Origin: Phoronis australis
Taxonomy: Eukaryota > Phoronida > Phoronidae
DNA length: 23,287 bases
Direction: 5' to 3'
NCBI GenBank assembly: GCA_002633005.1
Contig: NMRA01000252.1
Span: 578,331 to 601,617, forward strand
In this document: piece by piece, positions 1-12,900 of the stretch
Layout: every line of letters begins with the position of its first letter
Numbering within the stretch: the first letter of the stretch is position 1
Notes under the pieces: model-generated
Database searches by the model: none
Told to the model about the DNA's origin: nothing
What the model saw: only the letters and a program-made list of their open reading frames with translations
Translations under genes and position numbers: made by a program

Positions 1-32
1 GTGTGTGTGTGCTTGTGTGTGCGCGTGCGTGT
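1..32. repeat. GT-rich microsatellite
   Basis: Alternating GT/GC dinucleotides over the first 32 bases; the array may extend upstream of the window. Confidence 0.85.
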
Positions 33-176
33 TATGTTGAAAGCAGTGTTTTACATGATCTTGGGGCCCAACTGATAAGTTCTTCACTCATGATTCATGT
101 TAAATAGCTGTTATGAACAATTACAATTCACTATGTGAATTTGGACGCCCTAGCACTAATATGGAAGCCCTGGCAA

Positions 177-232
177 GGACGCCCAATGTATCATTTGGAC
201 GCCCAATGTATCATTTGGACGCCCATTATCAA
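177..232. repeat. 20-bp tandem repeat, 2.7 copies
   Basis: The unit GGACGCCCAATGTATCATTT occurs at 177 and 197, with a partial third copy at 217. The first two copies are identical, which suggests a recent duplication. Confidence 0.9.
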
Positions 233-882
233 TAGGAACCTTTCAGTTTGGACACACACATTGTAATGATCACTAGGAAGCCTATAAAGACTCACAGTGG
301 TGGCTCTTTTTTCAAAGCAGGAAGAAATATGCAATGTATATATAAAGTACATACAATGTTGCACTTGGTTGATAGCATTGTAAAAGTCTTGGTCTGCACA
401 GTTTTTTTTTGTAGAAAATGCTCACTACAGAAAGCTGTTTTGTAAACTTAGATGTAAAAACCTTGGTCTATGCATTTTTTGTAAAAAATAATCTGCGTGT
501 TTGGGGGGATTGCTGGTGGTGGGGGTTACGCGTCGGAATCATGGACGCCCTGGAATATTGGGAACCCCATTTTGGACACCCTATTTTCGAAATCCTGGAT
601 AAAGGCCTGTGCGGAGAGGAACCTTTTACTCACTTTTGAGGATTTTATAAAGGACTACGGGAATTTTGCAGAACTTTAAATCAGAGGACAATGGGCACAC
701 GATCGGCCCCACAACAGAGGGGTCAAGGTTCTTGTGGGTATTGCTTATACTGAAGGTCTATTGTACATGGTTGTTTGCAAGTGATTGTTAATTTTTGAAC
801 ATCCAAATTTTGTTTAGCATCTTTGTTAACTCGTGCATTATGTAGTGACAGTGCTGTAGTGTTGTTATGCTATACCTTTCAG

Positions 883-998
883 GATCAGTATGACAACTTG
901 GCCAAACACACAGAGAAGGGGATTGAGTTTTGTGAGAAGTATGTACATTTCCTGAAGGAGAGGTGTGCTATAGAGGCAGAGTATGCTGGCAAACTCAA
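883..998 (+). CDS. FNBP1: Exon 2: start of the F-BAR (FCH) domain
   Basis: The acceptor is tacctttcAG at 881-882 and the donor is GTAAGT at 999. Incoming phase is 0 and outgoing phase is 2 (last Lys codon split AA|G). The translation opens DQYDNLAKHTEKGIEF and continues through YVHFLKERCAIEAEYAGKL, the first helix of the FCH region. The K and R of FLKER correspond to K33 and R35 of human FBP17, in the membrane-facing basic patch, and both are kept. There is no initiator Met, as expected, because relatives have a tiny upstream first exon; I could not identify it in 1-880. Confidence 0.93.
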
Positions 999-3900
999 GT
1001 AAGTTACTGCTTCTGGGTGACACTGTCACAGGTATATACAGGGATATTCCTGTATCCCTGCATATGGATATCACAGGTATACACAGGGATATTCTTGTAT
1101 CCCTGTATATGGATATCACATGTATACACAGGGATATTCTTGTATCCCTGTATATGGATATCACTGTCAACATTAAGGAGGTTTTATGTAGGATTGGACT
1201 GCATCGTTGACAATCTGTTGAAGAGTCCCGTTTGTTTTTAAGCTTAGTTGCCATTTTCTTCTAGTTAAATGTTCATTTTTGTTCGAACCTTTCTTAACAT
1301 GCAGTTTGTTAGACAAGGTTATGAGATTTTGTCAAATTTATCAATTAACGTACAACTTGAGAATTTTTTATCAGTTCTAAAAAGCTGCTGTCGCCTAACA
1401 CCAGTCTTGACTTTATCCACCCTCATACAGTTCTAAAGATGAAGGAAAGTAGACATACTGACTCCTTATTCTATGACATGATGGCCGTGTGCAAACCAAA
1501 TTCCGCAAACCAAATTGCTGTTTGAAGATTGAGTTCACCATCATAGTTGGTATCTGTCACTGCAGGAAGTTAATGAAATGTAAAAGCTCACTTTTCAAAC
1601 TGTTAGGTTATAAGCAATCATAAACAAAACTGGTCATCTTCAAACTGAAACACTGCTCTATAAGAGGCCTTCAATGGATACACTGTATTTAGGTGGAGTA
1701 GTCAGATGGAACTGTTGGGTTTACAGTTAGTCATTTGTTATCTATATTGTGTGGAAAATGGAGTCTCACTTTGGCCACACTTGAAGTCATGCCCAGCTGA
1801 CGCTGTTTGCATGTGCCTTGAGATCTACAGTTGGTGGAATTTCATACAATTTGGCAAATTAGTTCCCATCGTGTAGACAACAGCAGCGGTTTCAGATGGA
1901 TGTGATCTATGTTGCGCCCCCTAGTGGCATTTCTGTTGTTTTTGCGTTGTCCTTCCATGTAAGTCCCTATCTGCCATGTTCTTGAAAACTGTGATAAAGT
2001 CACCAGTCCCTTCAGACTTGCTTCACAGCACTCCTTGGTGCTGTTGTTGAGTTTACTAGTTGAGTTTCATTTTGAATGTTTGAAATGGTGATCATGTCTT
2101 GATTCTGTACTGTACGCCATGGCGGTAATCTTGTCATCTGTTGACTTCGTGTTGAGGATTAGAAAGAGGGCAACATCTCGCTTCACTCTCCACATTTTTT
2201 TCTGTAACATGTAATGAATCACTGTGAACACACTGGTAGCCTTTTATCAAATGTTTTCCCAGTTAACTCCTCATTCAGTGTATCACGGTGTCTTCATCTT
2301 TACTATGTGGAGTTATCTCCCTTACAGGAAGCTACACAAAAATGCTCAACCAAAGAAGAGGGAGGAGGATGACTACCAGTGAGTAGTGTTTGTTAATGGT
2401 TGAATTCATGCTAAGGGGTACAGTCATAGTGATGTCAAAAACATGATAATTTATTTCTGTTTCTGTGGTTATTAAGTGGTGAACACTGTTTAATTATAAT
2501 TTAACATATTGAAGATATAACAGAAATAGTTTCAGATTTTTTACAGAATTCACAGTTTGATCTCAAAATCGAGCAAATTTACAGACTTGGTATTGTGACA
2601 TTCGAAACCAGCCATTTTCGAATAAAGTTAAAATACTTGCACAAGGCTGCAATTATGGTTTGTTTATTTTAAGTCTTTAAAGAAGTGAATAAAACAGCTA
2701 AAATTCATTGCAGATCTTTCCGTAACAATCTATAATTAGCCAAATTAATTTCTCACAAATGTGATGACGGTCATGACGCGTGCCGTCAAACCCCGCGGAC
2801 GAACTTCAGACGAATGATTTCCCGTATTGTTGACGACCGATGAATTCAAAAAGTAACTTCAAGCAACATTCGAAATGTCAGGACCAGTTTCTTTGAAATG
2901 CGCAAGGATTTTGTTTAACAAAGGCTTCATACAAAAGCTCCTCTGTGAATTCCGTCAAGTAATCACGACCGCTATGGCCATCTAAAATTGACAATTTTTC
3001 GAAGTACACCACTTCACTAAGCCAGACAACAGGTACATTGTGTCTGTCAGAAGGTGAGCTGTCAATATCGGCTGCTGGATGTATACAATAGTGTTGAAAC
3101 ACAAGGTTAGTGAATTCCGTCAAACAATTTTGCCACGTCATGACCATTATCGAAAGCCAGGCCCCAACATTTTATCGGAAAATTATGTAGTTGTAATGGA
3201 TTGTTTACATTTTCAAATTCAAGACACATGAATCACAGTAAAACATGCATAGGTAGACAAGTGTTATTTTCGTTTTCAAGCTTGCGAGACTACAGAACCA
3301 GGGCGGACTGATAATGGCCTTGGTGTTGGGCAACATTGCCTGTAAAATCGTGTGTCAAAAGTCACAACCGTTATTTAGTATAATGTCATTTGTCATGACC
3401 ACAATATCTGTAAAAATTCTTTTGAAAATCGTAACGTATGTGTTATAACTTGTATTTTTGACGGAATCATTTCGTAAATCAGCAATGCCACTATTTTGCG
3501 TTAAAAAGTAGTTTACTTTTAATTCCGATATATGTTCCATTGTTTTTGTTATAACCATCGTGATTTGGATGTAATCCCCACAAAGCACGAATGATGCACC
3601 ATTAAAAGTACATTGAGGAATCGGTCAATAGTGGACAGTGATCAAATCGGAAAACCTTGAATAACTCTAGGCTGGTAAGTTGTAGTGACAAGTAAGTCAC
3701 ATGTAGTAGAGATAGTCTGTGAATAATTCTGGACTGGTAAGTTTTAGTGACAGGTCAATCACACAGTAGAGATAGTCTGTGAATAATTCTGGACTGAGGT
3801 AAGTTTTAGTGACAAGTCAATCACACAGTGATAGTCTGTGAGGACTGAGGAGACATGTCAATGTACTAACTGTGAAATGGTTTGGTCAAGATATCATAGA

Positions 3901-6900
3901 ACAAAGATAACTAAAGAAATGTCCATCGCAGCGCCGTGTTGTGCCATGGTTTGCCTTTGACATACAGTCCTAGATAAACACTGTACTTAAATGTATGTAA
4001 ATAAGAGTGACGAAAAATGCGACCTCTATCACAATTATGTTATGCCAAGATAGTTGCAGAGCTCTATATTTTCATTGATGATAACGGATGAAGCAGTCCA
4101 TCCACTTAACAAATTTTGCGCAGATCCGTCCAGAGACGTTGGAGATACCCACACAAACTTGGAGAGCTAAAGATCACTAATTGTTAGAGGAAAACAAAAT
4201 ATCAGACTTGTGAATAGCACACTTCTGAATCGCCTGTGAAATGGTCAAGACACAGAAAAATCCCAGCGAATCAAAAGTGGAAAACGGCCATCACAATGCC
4301 ATATTGCTTCAGATTTCAATCCAAAACAGTAGGCTTTGAGCCATTGATAAGTCACATGTTGTGTGTAAATTCTTCCCTTATCGAGGACAATTATGGCAGT
4401 ATTTTGTAAACAACGGCAGTAATCCAGTGAAACTTTTTTAAAAGGTGTGAAACTGATCACACATGTTTTATATTGAATAAATGTCAGTCTTGCTCATTTT
4501 AAACAACCTCTATATGAAGCTGTTTGTGTTCTCTGTGCAGACAACCACCATTTATCTGTAATTGCATGTTTTATCATGTACAGAGTTCTGTGCAGTGAAA
4601 CACCATTACTCTCTAATTGCAGGTTCTCCCATACGCAGAGTTTCCTGACTATGACCAAAGAAGTGTATGACTTGGCGGGTCAACATGAGGTCATCGCTGA
4701 GACCCTCAACTCTTCTGTCATTAAAGACATGCAGACTCTCATCTCGGAGCTGAAGGTGGAACGCAGGAAATACCTGGCAGAATACCTCGAATGTGAGAGA
4801 AAGTTGGCCAAACAGATAGGTGTGCTTGACAATGTAAGTACGCTACAAGAAATGTTCTATAGTGTTTTAAGTCGTGCTAGTAATGTCTGGGTTGTATCAG
4901 AGATTGTCATTCAACTTATTCCTTATCTTGACTCTTCAACAAGTAAACCAGGAATTTCACTAAACTTGAAAGAAAACATGCTTGTCTAAATTATTGAGTT
5001 GTACACCGTTTGCGTCAACGATAACCTAGACGTTCGTTGTGTTAGGCGTGGATAGTACAAATTCATGGTTCTATTGAACTAGCCCATCAGTTCACTCACT
5101 GGGTTATGACTGAGTACATGGTTCAAATGATCTAACCCATCAGTTCACTCACAAGGTTATGTACTGAGTACATGGTTCAAATGAACTAACCTGTCGGTTC
5201 ACTCACTGGGTTATGTTCTGAGTATCTCATTATTATAAAGCCGATTACTTGCAACCTCTCACAGAAAATGGTGTCACAACCTTGAGATTCCGTAAAAAGT
5301 AGAGTGATGAGTCTTCCACATTGATGAGTGATTTTAAATTATTCTGTCTCTAAAAGAGGTCAGAGGGACCCGTTCCATGTAATATGTTAGGTGTTACAGT
5401 GACTGGCTCCATATTACACGTGTAGGGTCACAATGACCAGTTCCATGTTACATGTGTGGGGTCACAATGACCAGTTCCATGTTAAATGTCGGGTTACACT
5501 GACCAACTCTGTGTTACACGTGTGGGGTCACAATGACCAGTTCCATGTTACATGTGTGGGGTCACAATGACCAGTTCCATGTTACATGTGTGGGGTTACA
5601 GTGACCAGTTCCATGTTACTGGAAGTCTGTCTTTATTCCCTTCATGCACTTTACACATGTTCAGATCATGAAGACGTTGAAGAATTATTTCAGCGCATTA
5701 CTCTATTATCTCAAATAAACACAGAAAAGTTGTGAAGCCTAACTGTGAATCAAACCACAGGTCTTTATACTGCCGGTCTAGTGCTCATACCACGGAGCTG
5801 CTGAGGACCCGATATCTGTGCCATTACTGTTCTGTTTGCAGCCAATTGTTATGTCATCCATGCCATAAGTAACATTTTGCCTTTCTTCACACAACATTTG
5901 GACTGGTGTTCGAGAGACCTGTGATTCAATTCCCAGTTGGGCTTCCTGACTTGTTTGTGTTTATTTGATATATTTCACTATTGGCCAATCTCAGTGTCTA
6001 TATTAACTACTCTTTTAGTTCATTTAACTCTATTGCTGCGTCCATTGTCAACTGCGATTGTGTTTGCAGTCATACATAAAAGTCAACTTTTCTCTGAAAG
6101 TTCCCCATAGTGCAGTGTGTGTGAAGCGTATGAGAGGGTGAAGTACGCAGCCTAACTTTACAGTCACATGACTCATGTTGTAGTCAAAGAAACAATATGA
6201 GAAAGCATTTCGAGAGGCAGAGAGGGCACAGGAAGCATACAAGAAGGCTGATGCTGACATCTACCTGTCGCGAGCAGAGGTGGAAAAGGTGAGACGTGGA
6301 CAAAAGCTGTCAATCAACCATTTGTATGAGTCAGGTGTATCCAACAAGTTGTGATCACTACCACTATTGGGAGTGTACAAAACATGCAGATGTGCAATTA
6401 GCTCCACCTGTTGAGGGTAATTGGAAACACACCTTTTCTCATGTCCAGTTTCCCTGACTGCGTAAAATTGATATTTTTCAAGTTCATTAAATAGTGAATA
6501 GTTGGACATTGTAACTTAAATTGCTATTCATGACATCTGTTGGTGATGTTTGTAGGTGTCATCTGTTGTTGATATCAAATGATGGTATTTGTTCATAACA
6601 TTTGTCAGAGACATCTGTTGGTGATATGCGCTGATCATCCCTTGTAGGCCAAGAATATCTCCATGCAGAAGAACAAGTTGTGCGACGACAGTAAGAGCGA
6701 GTACGCCTGTCAGCTTCAGAAGTCCAATGATGACCAGAGAGAACACTATAACACGCTCATACCAAAAACACTACAGGTGAACTGAAGATATATTTTACAC
6801 AATGTATTTCCCCTCCATGTGTTGGCCCTTAACATCAATACCATATTTAATCAATCCACTTCTATTGAAAAAGTTCTAAATACTACAAGGTAGACGTACC

Positions 6901-9900
6901 CTGCTGATCTTTACTGCTTTATATGCCAATGGTATCTCAGATGGTTCTGAAAAGTTCCAGTTATAGGTATCACAGGATTGTCTTACCTGCAGTTGTCATT
7001 ATTACATTCTTATTTACTATACCTAGTGAGATTAGCGGATTGGTCAAGGCAGTTGATATCTTGGATGTCCAACACGAAGCTACAGTTGTGGCCACTATAT
7101 AACATTGGTGTAAGCTTGGCCATGCATGAACAACATGAGCTGTGGGAGAGTTTTGGAAGGCCTCTAGTCTTCTGAAGTCTTTTCACTCACCTTAGCCTCC
7201 TGGTTTGGAACTCTTGCAGTTATGTTATGTGATATGTTGTGAAGGCTCGGTGCTTACGTCATCTGAAAGGCTTTGATTGAGAAATCAAAACCACATCATG
7301 TGTTAACATGTAATACGTTATTTACTAACAATGAAGGACATTGTTGAACTTATTGTTGCACTATTGCCTGTTGTAGTCATTACAAGATATGGATGAAAAG
7401 AGGATATGTCAAATCCAAGAGTTTATGAAGTCGTCGGCGGACATTGAGCGAAAAGTTAGTCCCATTATAAACACGTGCGTCGACGGCATGACAAGAGCAT
7501 CTGAAGCTATAGATGCCAGCGCAGTAAGTTATCACAGCATCTGAAGCTATAGATGCCAGCGCAGTAAGCTACTAGAGCATCTGACGCTATAGATGCCAGT
7601 GCAGTAAGTTACTACATCATCTGAGGCTACAGATGCCTGTGGTGTAGTTATGAGTATCGGGACATCAAGTAACTGTTGCGCTACAATTGTTACATATGAA
7701 CATCTTAAGAATGTCGGTAGTTGCACTTTGAGTAAGTGATGTGCTGATTCGTAGAGAATGTGACTTTATGTACATTGTTTTAAAAGTACTTCTAACGGGA
7801 CATCACAGTGTGCTCTTTGAAGAGTGTCTCACAAAATGCATAGATCAAATGATACACTACATGATTAACCCTATCGTTGTTGACGTGTGTGCACCTCTAT
7901 TAATTCAGTGTGTACAAACTCTGGTTAGTCACTTAGCAGAAAATAAATGGATTCTAAGATTTGAATTTCTTTCGTTAAGGACTTCGACCAGAGCTCACAT
8001 ATTTCAATAATTCTTGTTTTACGCTTTTTATAGCGAATGCTTCGTGATATAATCCATGAAAATGGTCACTCAATACTGAGTGAGGTCACAGATCAACTGA
8101 CGTTCATTTTAGTAGTTGAATATTCTATTCCCAATTTTGAGAGGCTGGTGTCAGTTAAGATGGGAAGTGAAAATGAGAGAGAGGGGGTCTTCAGTGTTGT
8201 CTGGTTATATTTTTGTCACAGAAGTCTCAAACAACATACATTCCACGATGCTGCACTCGTGCGTATGATGCTGGTCTCGTACTCACAATGCTGGACTTGT
8301 GTGTACGATGCTGGACTCGTGAATCTCTCCGCGTTTGTGTTACAGGATTCCAAGCTAGTTATAGAGAAATACAAATCGGGCTTCCAACCCCCTGCAGACA
8401 TTCCTTTCGAAGACTTGAGTGACTCGGCCAGTATCGGTGACACAAACTCAAGCACGCCAGTTTCAGGTAGGAATGGGGGCGTGGCTAGATGGTAAGGGGT
8501 GTAGTTTGTAGGATAAAAGAAGCGTATGGTATAGAATATCTAGAAAACAACAGATTTTAATTCAGTAAAAGTAGAAAGCCTGTAGAATTTTGGTTTTTAC
8601 TTTTTATGCGCCCACATTTTTATATGTGGTCGTATATTGCCGTCAACTCTGTGTGGGCGTCCGTCATCTGGTGTCCAGCGTCCGCAGCTGTATCTCCTAA
8701 ACCCCTTACAGGATCTTGATGAGATTTAGCCGACATGTTCCTATGAACCTGACGGCGGATGATGACAAATGTTGAACCTTTCCGACTACAGTTGTGTAGT
8801 TTTTTATGCTTAACTCTGCATCTTCGGAAGTCCTTAGCAGATTTTCATGAAATATGGCAGTGATGCATATATTAGTGAGGTGAAGCTATCCTCCCATTTT
8901 CGGATGGATTCAAGGTGTTTTGCGCCACCTAGTGGACGCTTTTACTGTTTTCGAGTCTGTTTTTGGCGTCTTTTCTTCTTTCAATCAAACTGCTCTAGGG
9001 ATGATTTTGAAAATTGGCATATATGTTTGTACTGTGAAGAGGGTGGCTGACAATGATTTTCCGATGACTTTGATAACTGTGGTGCCTCCTAGTGGTAGTT
9101 TTGTTTTTTATTGCGTCCATGGTTGTATCTCGTAAATGCTCTACAGGATCTTTATTGAATTTTACTGGTGTATTTAGATGAAGTTGAAAGTAGAGTACGG
9201 CGACTTTCGAACGGATCGGACTATTGGTGTGTGCCCCCCTTTGGCTTTTTTTTACGTTTACCTCTGTATCTTCAAAGGTTCTCAACGGATTTTCATGAAA
9301 TTTAGTGTCCATAACTGTATCTCCTGGACACTCTGCAGGATGTTTATTTAAATTTAGCAGACGTATTTATATGAAGTTGACTACGTATGACGACGATGAC
9401 AACCAGAAGTATGTGACGAACGCTGTGCTCCCTAGTGGCAAATTCATTTTTTTCCGTTTTCCTCTTTTTCTTTGAAGTTCGTTTACGGATTTTTATGAAA
9501 TTGAATAAATAGCTTTGTATTATATAATGATGGCATGTTCCCGTTTTCGGATGGATTCGACATATTTTGCGCCATCTAGTGGCCAGTTTATGATACAAAT
9601 AAATCCCCCCTGGAAGCACACTGCAGTGCATAGGTGGGCGCATTTCAATGCTCTGCGTTGCTCTTGTTACCAATTTTTTTAATTGGGTCTCTTGACCATG
9701 TCTTTTTGCTAAAATTTACAAAAAAGTAACATTGATAGCAAAACAACGGCATCAATTACATGATCAAATTTTATTTGATATTCATGTTGAAGGTGAGATA
9801 TCAAAAATGCTGTTACAGTTTTTAGAAAAAGCATGTCATCTATATTTTATGCAACTTGTAAAGATTTTTAATGCAAATCATTAAAGTTCTATATTTTGAT

Positions 9901-12900
9901 AACCCTTAATGCAAAAGTGAAACATGATTTTTGGACAACTGCACGTAAGCCATCCAAAAGTTTAAAGTCAATCAGCCATTTCTGAGACGTGACGTTCTCG
10001 AAGTCGGCCAAAGTTGGTCATTTTGCGGGCTCCTACACAAACATAAGGGTGACATGTGACAAACATAGTACATTGTGACATGTGACACTTTTCCAAGTGG
10101 CCAGTCACAGTTAATTCCCTAATACTGTACTAACTTGCTTCATATTTATGTGCCCACATATTTACATGTGGACGCATTATGCTGTCCACCCATCCGTCCT
10201 GCGTCTGCTGCTCTATCTCCAAAACGCCTTGATGTATGTTCATGAAAATTTGCACATGAGTTCCTTTTGTGAATGGGACGGCATGAGGGGACTTTCGGAC
10301 GGATCTGACTACCGGTGTGCTCCCTAGTGGCAATTTTAATTTTTTTTACGTTTACCTCTGTATCTTCAAAAGTCCTTCATGGATTTTCATAAAATTTGGT
10401 ATATAGGCGCCTATTAGTGAGATGACGCTGTCCTTTTGTCTTCAGAGGGATTCGACATAATTTATGCCACCTAGTGGCCATTTTTACTGTTTTGGAGTCT
10501 GTTTTTTGCGTCCACTCCTTTATTAACCAAACCGGTCAAAGGATGATTGTGAAAATTGGCATATATGTTACTATTAAGTGGACTGCTGACGATGATTCTC
10601 CGACGACTTTGTTTACCGTGGCGCCTCCTAGTGGCAGTTTCTCCTAAACCGTTCGTAGGATCTTTACTAAATTTAGTAAGTTCCTTGACAGATTTTTATG
10701 AAATATGGCATGTTCCTGTTTTTAAATGGATTGTACGTTTTTGCGCCATCTAATGGCCATCTTTATGATACAAATAAATAACCTTAAAAGCACACCATTT
10801 GCGATGCGTGGTTGGCGCATTTCAATGGTCTACGTTGCTCTTGTTTTCAACTGACTTATCTAACAGTAGTAAACATGTGATTGTCAAATGGTTAAACATG
10901 TATTATTCAACTGTCATTTTCAGGTAGTAATTCTAAACATGACACAGCAAAAGGCACAATAACGGGGAAGACAAAGAAAAAGAAGGGAGGACTTTTTAAT
11001 TTATTTAGTGGTAAACCAACGGTAAGTAGGTGTCGCCATTAACAGTAACTGTTGCTAGGAGACAGCCATGCAGTGATACTGATTGACAGACTGTCTGATT
11101 ATGATAGGCAACCTGCATTTATTTTTGCAATGATCAACTTCATAAAATAACTTAACTTTAATTAGAAATTTGACCCATAAAACTGTTGATGGTTACATAT
11201 CAAAAGTAATGTCCAGGTTTTCGTAGTTATGCGTCTGTTTTTCTAAAAAATCTTGATTTTTCACAGAGGTCACCATAATTTCCAATTTGTGTACTTCTTT
11301 CAAAGAAGAAAAATTCTGGCTCACTTTTATTGAATTGATATTAGTTTTGTTTTAAAAATAAATGAAATTACTCAACATGTGCACACAATGATACTGTGTG
11401 GTGACAAAGTGTTCTATAGCCCTACTACTGACACTAAGGTTGATCCCAGTCTGACAAACAGTACTTGTTTTGCAACATTGACTAACATACGAAACATTTG
11501 AATAAGATTTTTATATCAGAGATTATTTAACCCTGTATTTCGCCCTGTTTAACTGTCTTAAAAGCAAAAATGGAATTAAGCCTCTTACTTTCATTGAATC
11601 TGTTAAACAATAGTATGTACCATGATGTTAGGATTGCATTGTGCTTACCATTTCAAGTTGCAGGATATATGTACAATGCTGAGATGTGAGGTTCTCAAAA
11701 CCTACTTGACAAAATGTTAAATTACAGCGATGTAAGAACATTTAGTACACCATGTGTTATAATGAAAGCGTTAAAACATGAAATGAGCATCGTCTAATGT
11801 TATTGAGAAGTATTCTTATGGCAAATTCAGCAGCCTGTTTTACACTCTGGATAACTTTATAAGCATTGACACTTTTTGGAAATGTAAAACTTTAGGTATT
11901 CCATTTTATGGTGTTGGTTCTTCAAGTTCATTCATGGAGTGTTTCACATGACTAAATGTGTAAAGGGATTGACAGAGTTGTTGTTGAGCTTTGCCTGGGT
12001 CTTGTGGGCACTATTAAGAGACGTGTTTAGTGTCAACTTTCCAAACTGTTGTTTGTATTAAGTACTACTCTGTATCATGGTTGCTGCTGAATGTAGACTA
12101 CACCCAAGTGGCTCAAGTTGTGAAGTGCAACATGTTGAAGTCTAGTGAAGAATGGTGATTCACTTCTCCGTACAAGTCATTCCATCACTTAGTCTGTTCT
12201 ATGTGGGAGTTTATTCGTTCAGAAAGTAGATTCAGGGGCTCGTAATTTCACCTCTCTTGATGCGATTTCAACAACTTTTGGAAGTCTGTGATAAGTTGCT
12301 TGTCACTTGTGATTTATCAGTAATCTCTCTGCTTTGTGAAAGTGTCTCAATAGGGGTCTCTCTTTCTAAATTTTTTCAGCATCATGCTTTGTGTGGCTCT
12401 GCTTTCATGACTATTTCCTTGGCAAGTCTACCATAAGGAGATGAGGGGCTATAGACCCCAGCTATCTCATGAGGAGCTGAGGGGCAACCGATCCAAGCTA
12501 TCTCATGAGGAGCTGAGGAGAAATAGGTCCAGGCTATCTCATGACAAAAAGTTCTAATTCTATTTTTGAGGGGATTGCTTTTCTTATCTCTGCTTACTTT
12601 TCACCGCTTCAGTTGTCAAGGGCGTCGTTTCGAGAACGTCGACTAAGCCAGGTACACTGTCTCAACTTTGTTGCACGTGTCATTCTTTTCACTTTCTTGC
12701 AAAAGACAAGCGCTGATGTAAACTGCTTCATGGCTGAAGTTGATATCCTGTAAATAAATGTTAAAGTGAGGCTCAAACACACTGTCTCATTAACATAAGG
12801 CCAGTCGTGCATTCTTCAGTTTTCATATGGACAACACGATTTAAATGGAAACATTTTGGTTGGCCTTCATAGTTCACTTAAGTAGTCATATTAATAGCAA

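Larger units (their letters stand above)
1..882. other. Intron 1 (3' part), no gene seen
   Basis: The sequence ends in the exon 2 acceptor at 881-882. It starts with a GT-rich microsatellite and contains a 20-bp tandem repeat. Short open frames at 248-679 have no recognisable content and overlap in different frames. The GGACGCCC word of the 20-bp repeat recurs singly near 143 and 543. Confidence 0.7.
999..2327. other. Intron 2
   Basis: GT at 999, AG at 2326-2327. Apart from the 45-bp array and a single CTAGTGG-type module near 1885-1955, I see only unique AT-rich sequence and no coding signal. Confidence 0.8.
4834..6183. other. Intron 4: two minisatellites and an inverted SINE-like pair
   Basis: GT at 4834, AG at 6182-6183. 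Most of the intron is repeats: a 54-bp array (5064-5224), a 34-bp array (5392-5619) and two opposed tRNA-derived repeat copies (5705-5815 minus, 5885-5980 plus). No other coding exon is seen. Confidence 0.75.
8467..10923. other. Intron 8
   Basis: GTAGGA at 8467, AG at 10922-10923. It is largely occupied by elements A and B. The stretch between them (9644-10147) is AT-rich unique sequence with no gene seen. Confidence 0.75.

Noticed and set aside
865-1254. Open frames on both strands around 865-1254 encoding repeated peptides
   Set aside because: They are produced by the 45-bp near-palindromic minisatellite, whose period is a multiple of 3. There is no start context, conservation or family match.
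5705-5815. A tRNA gene on the minus strand
   Set aside because: Box A- and box B-like sequences are present, but no acceptor or anticodon stems can be paired. It fits a SINE head.
8037-8495. A 152-codon open frame as a separate gene
   Set aside because: Only its last part (from 8346) is real, as exon 8. The upstream part precedes a good acceptor and has no family similarity.
8847-9673. Open frames inside element A as transposase remnants
   Set aside because: They lie in overlapping frames on both strands, are not shared with element B, and have no DDE or other transposase motif.
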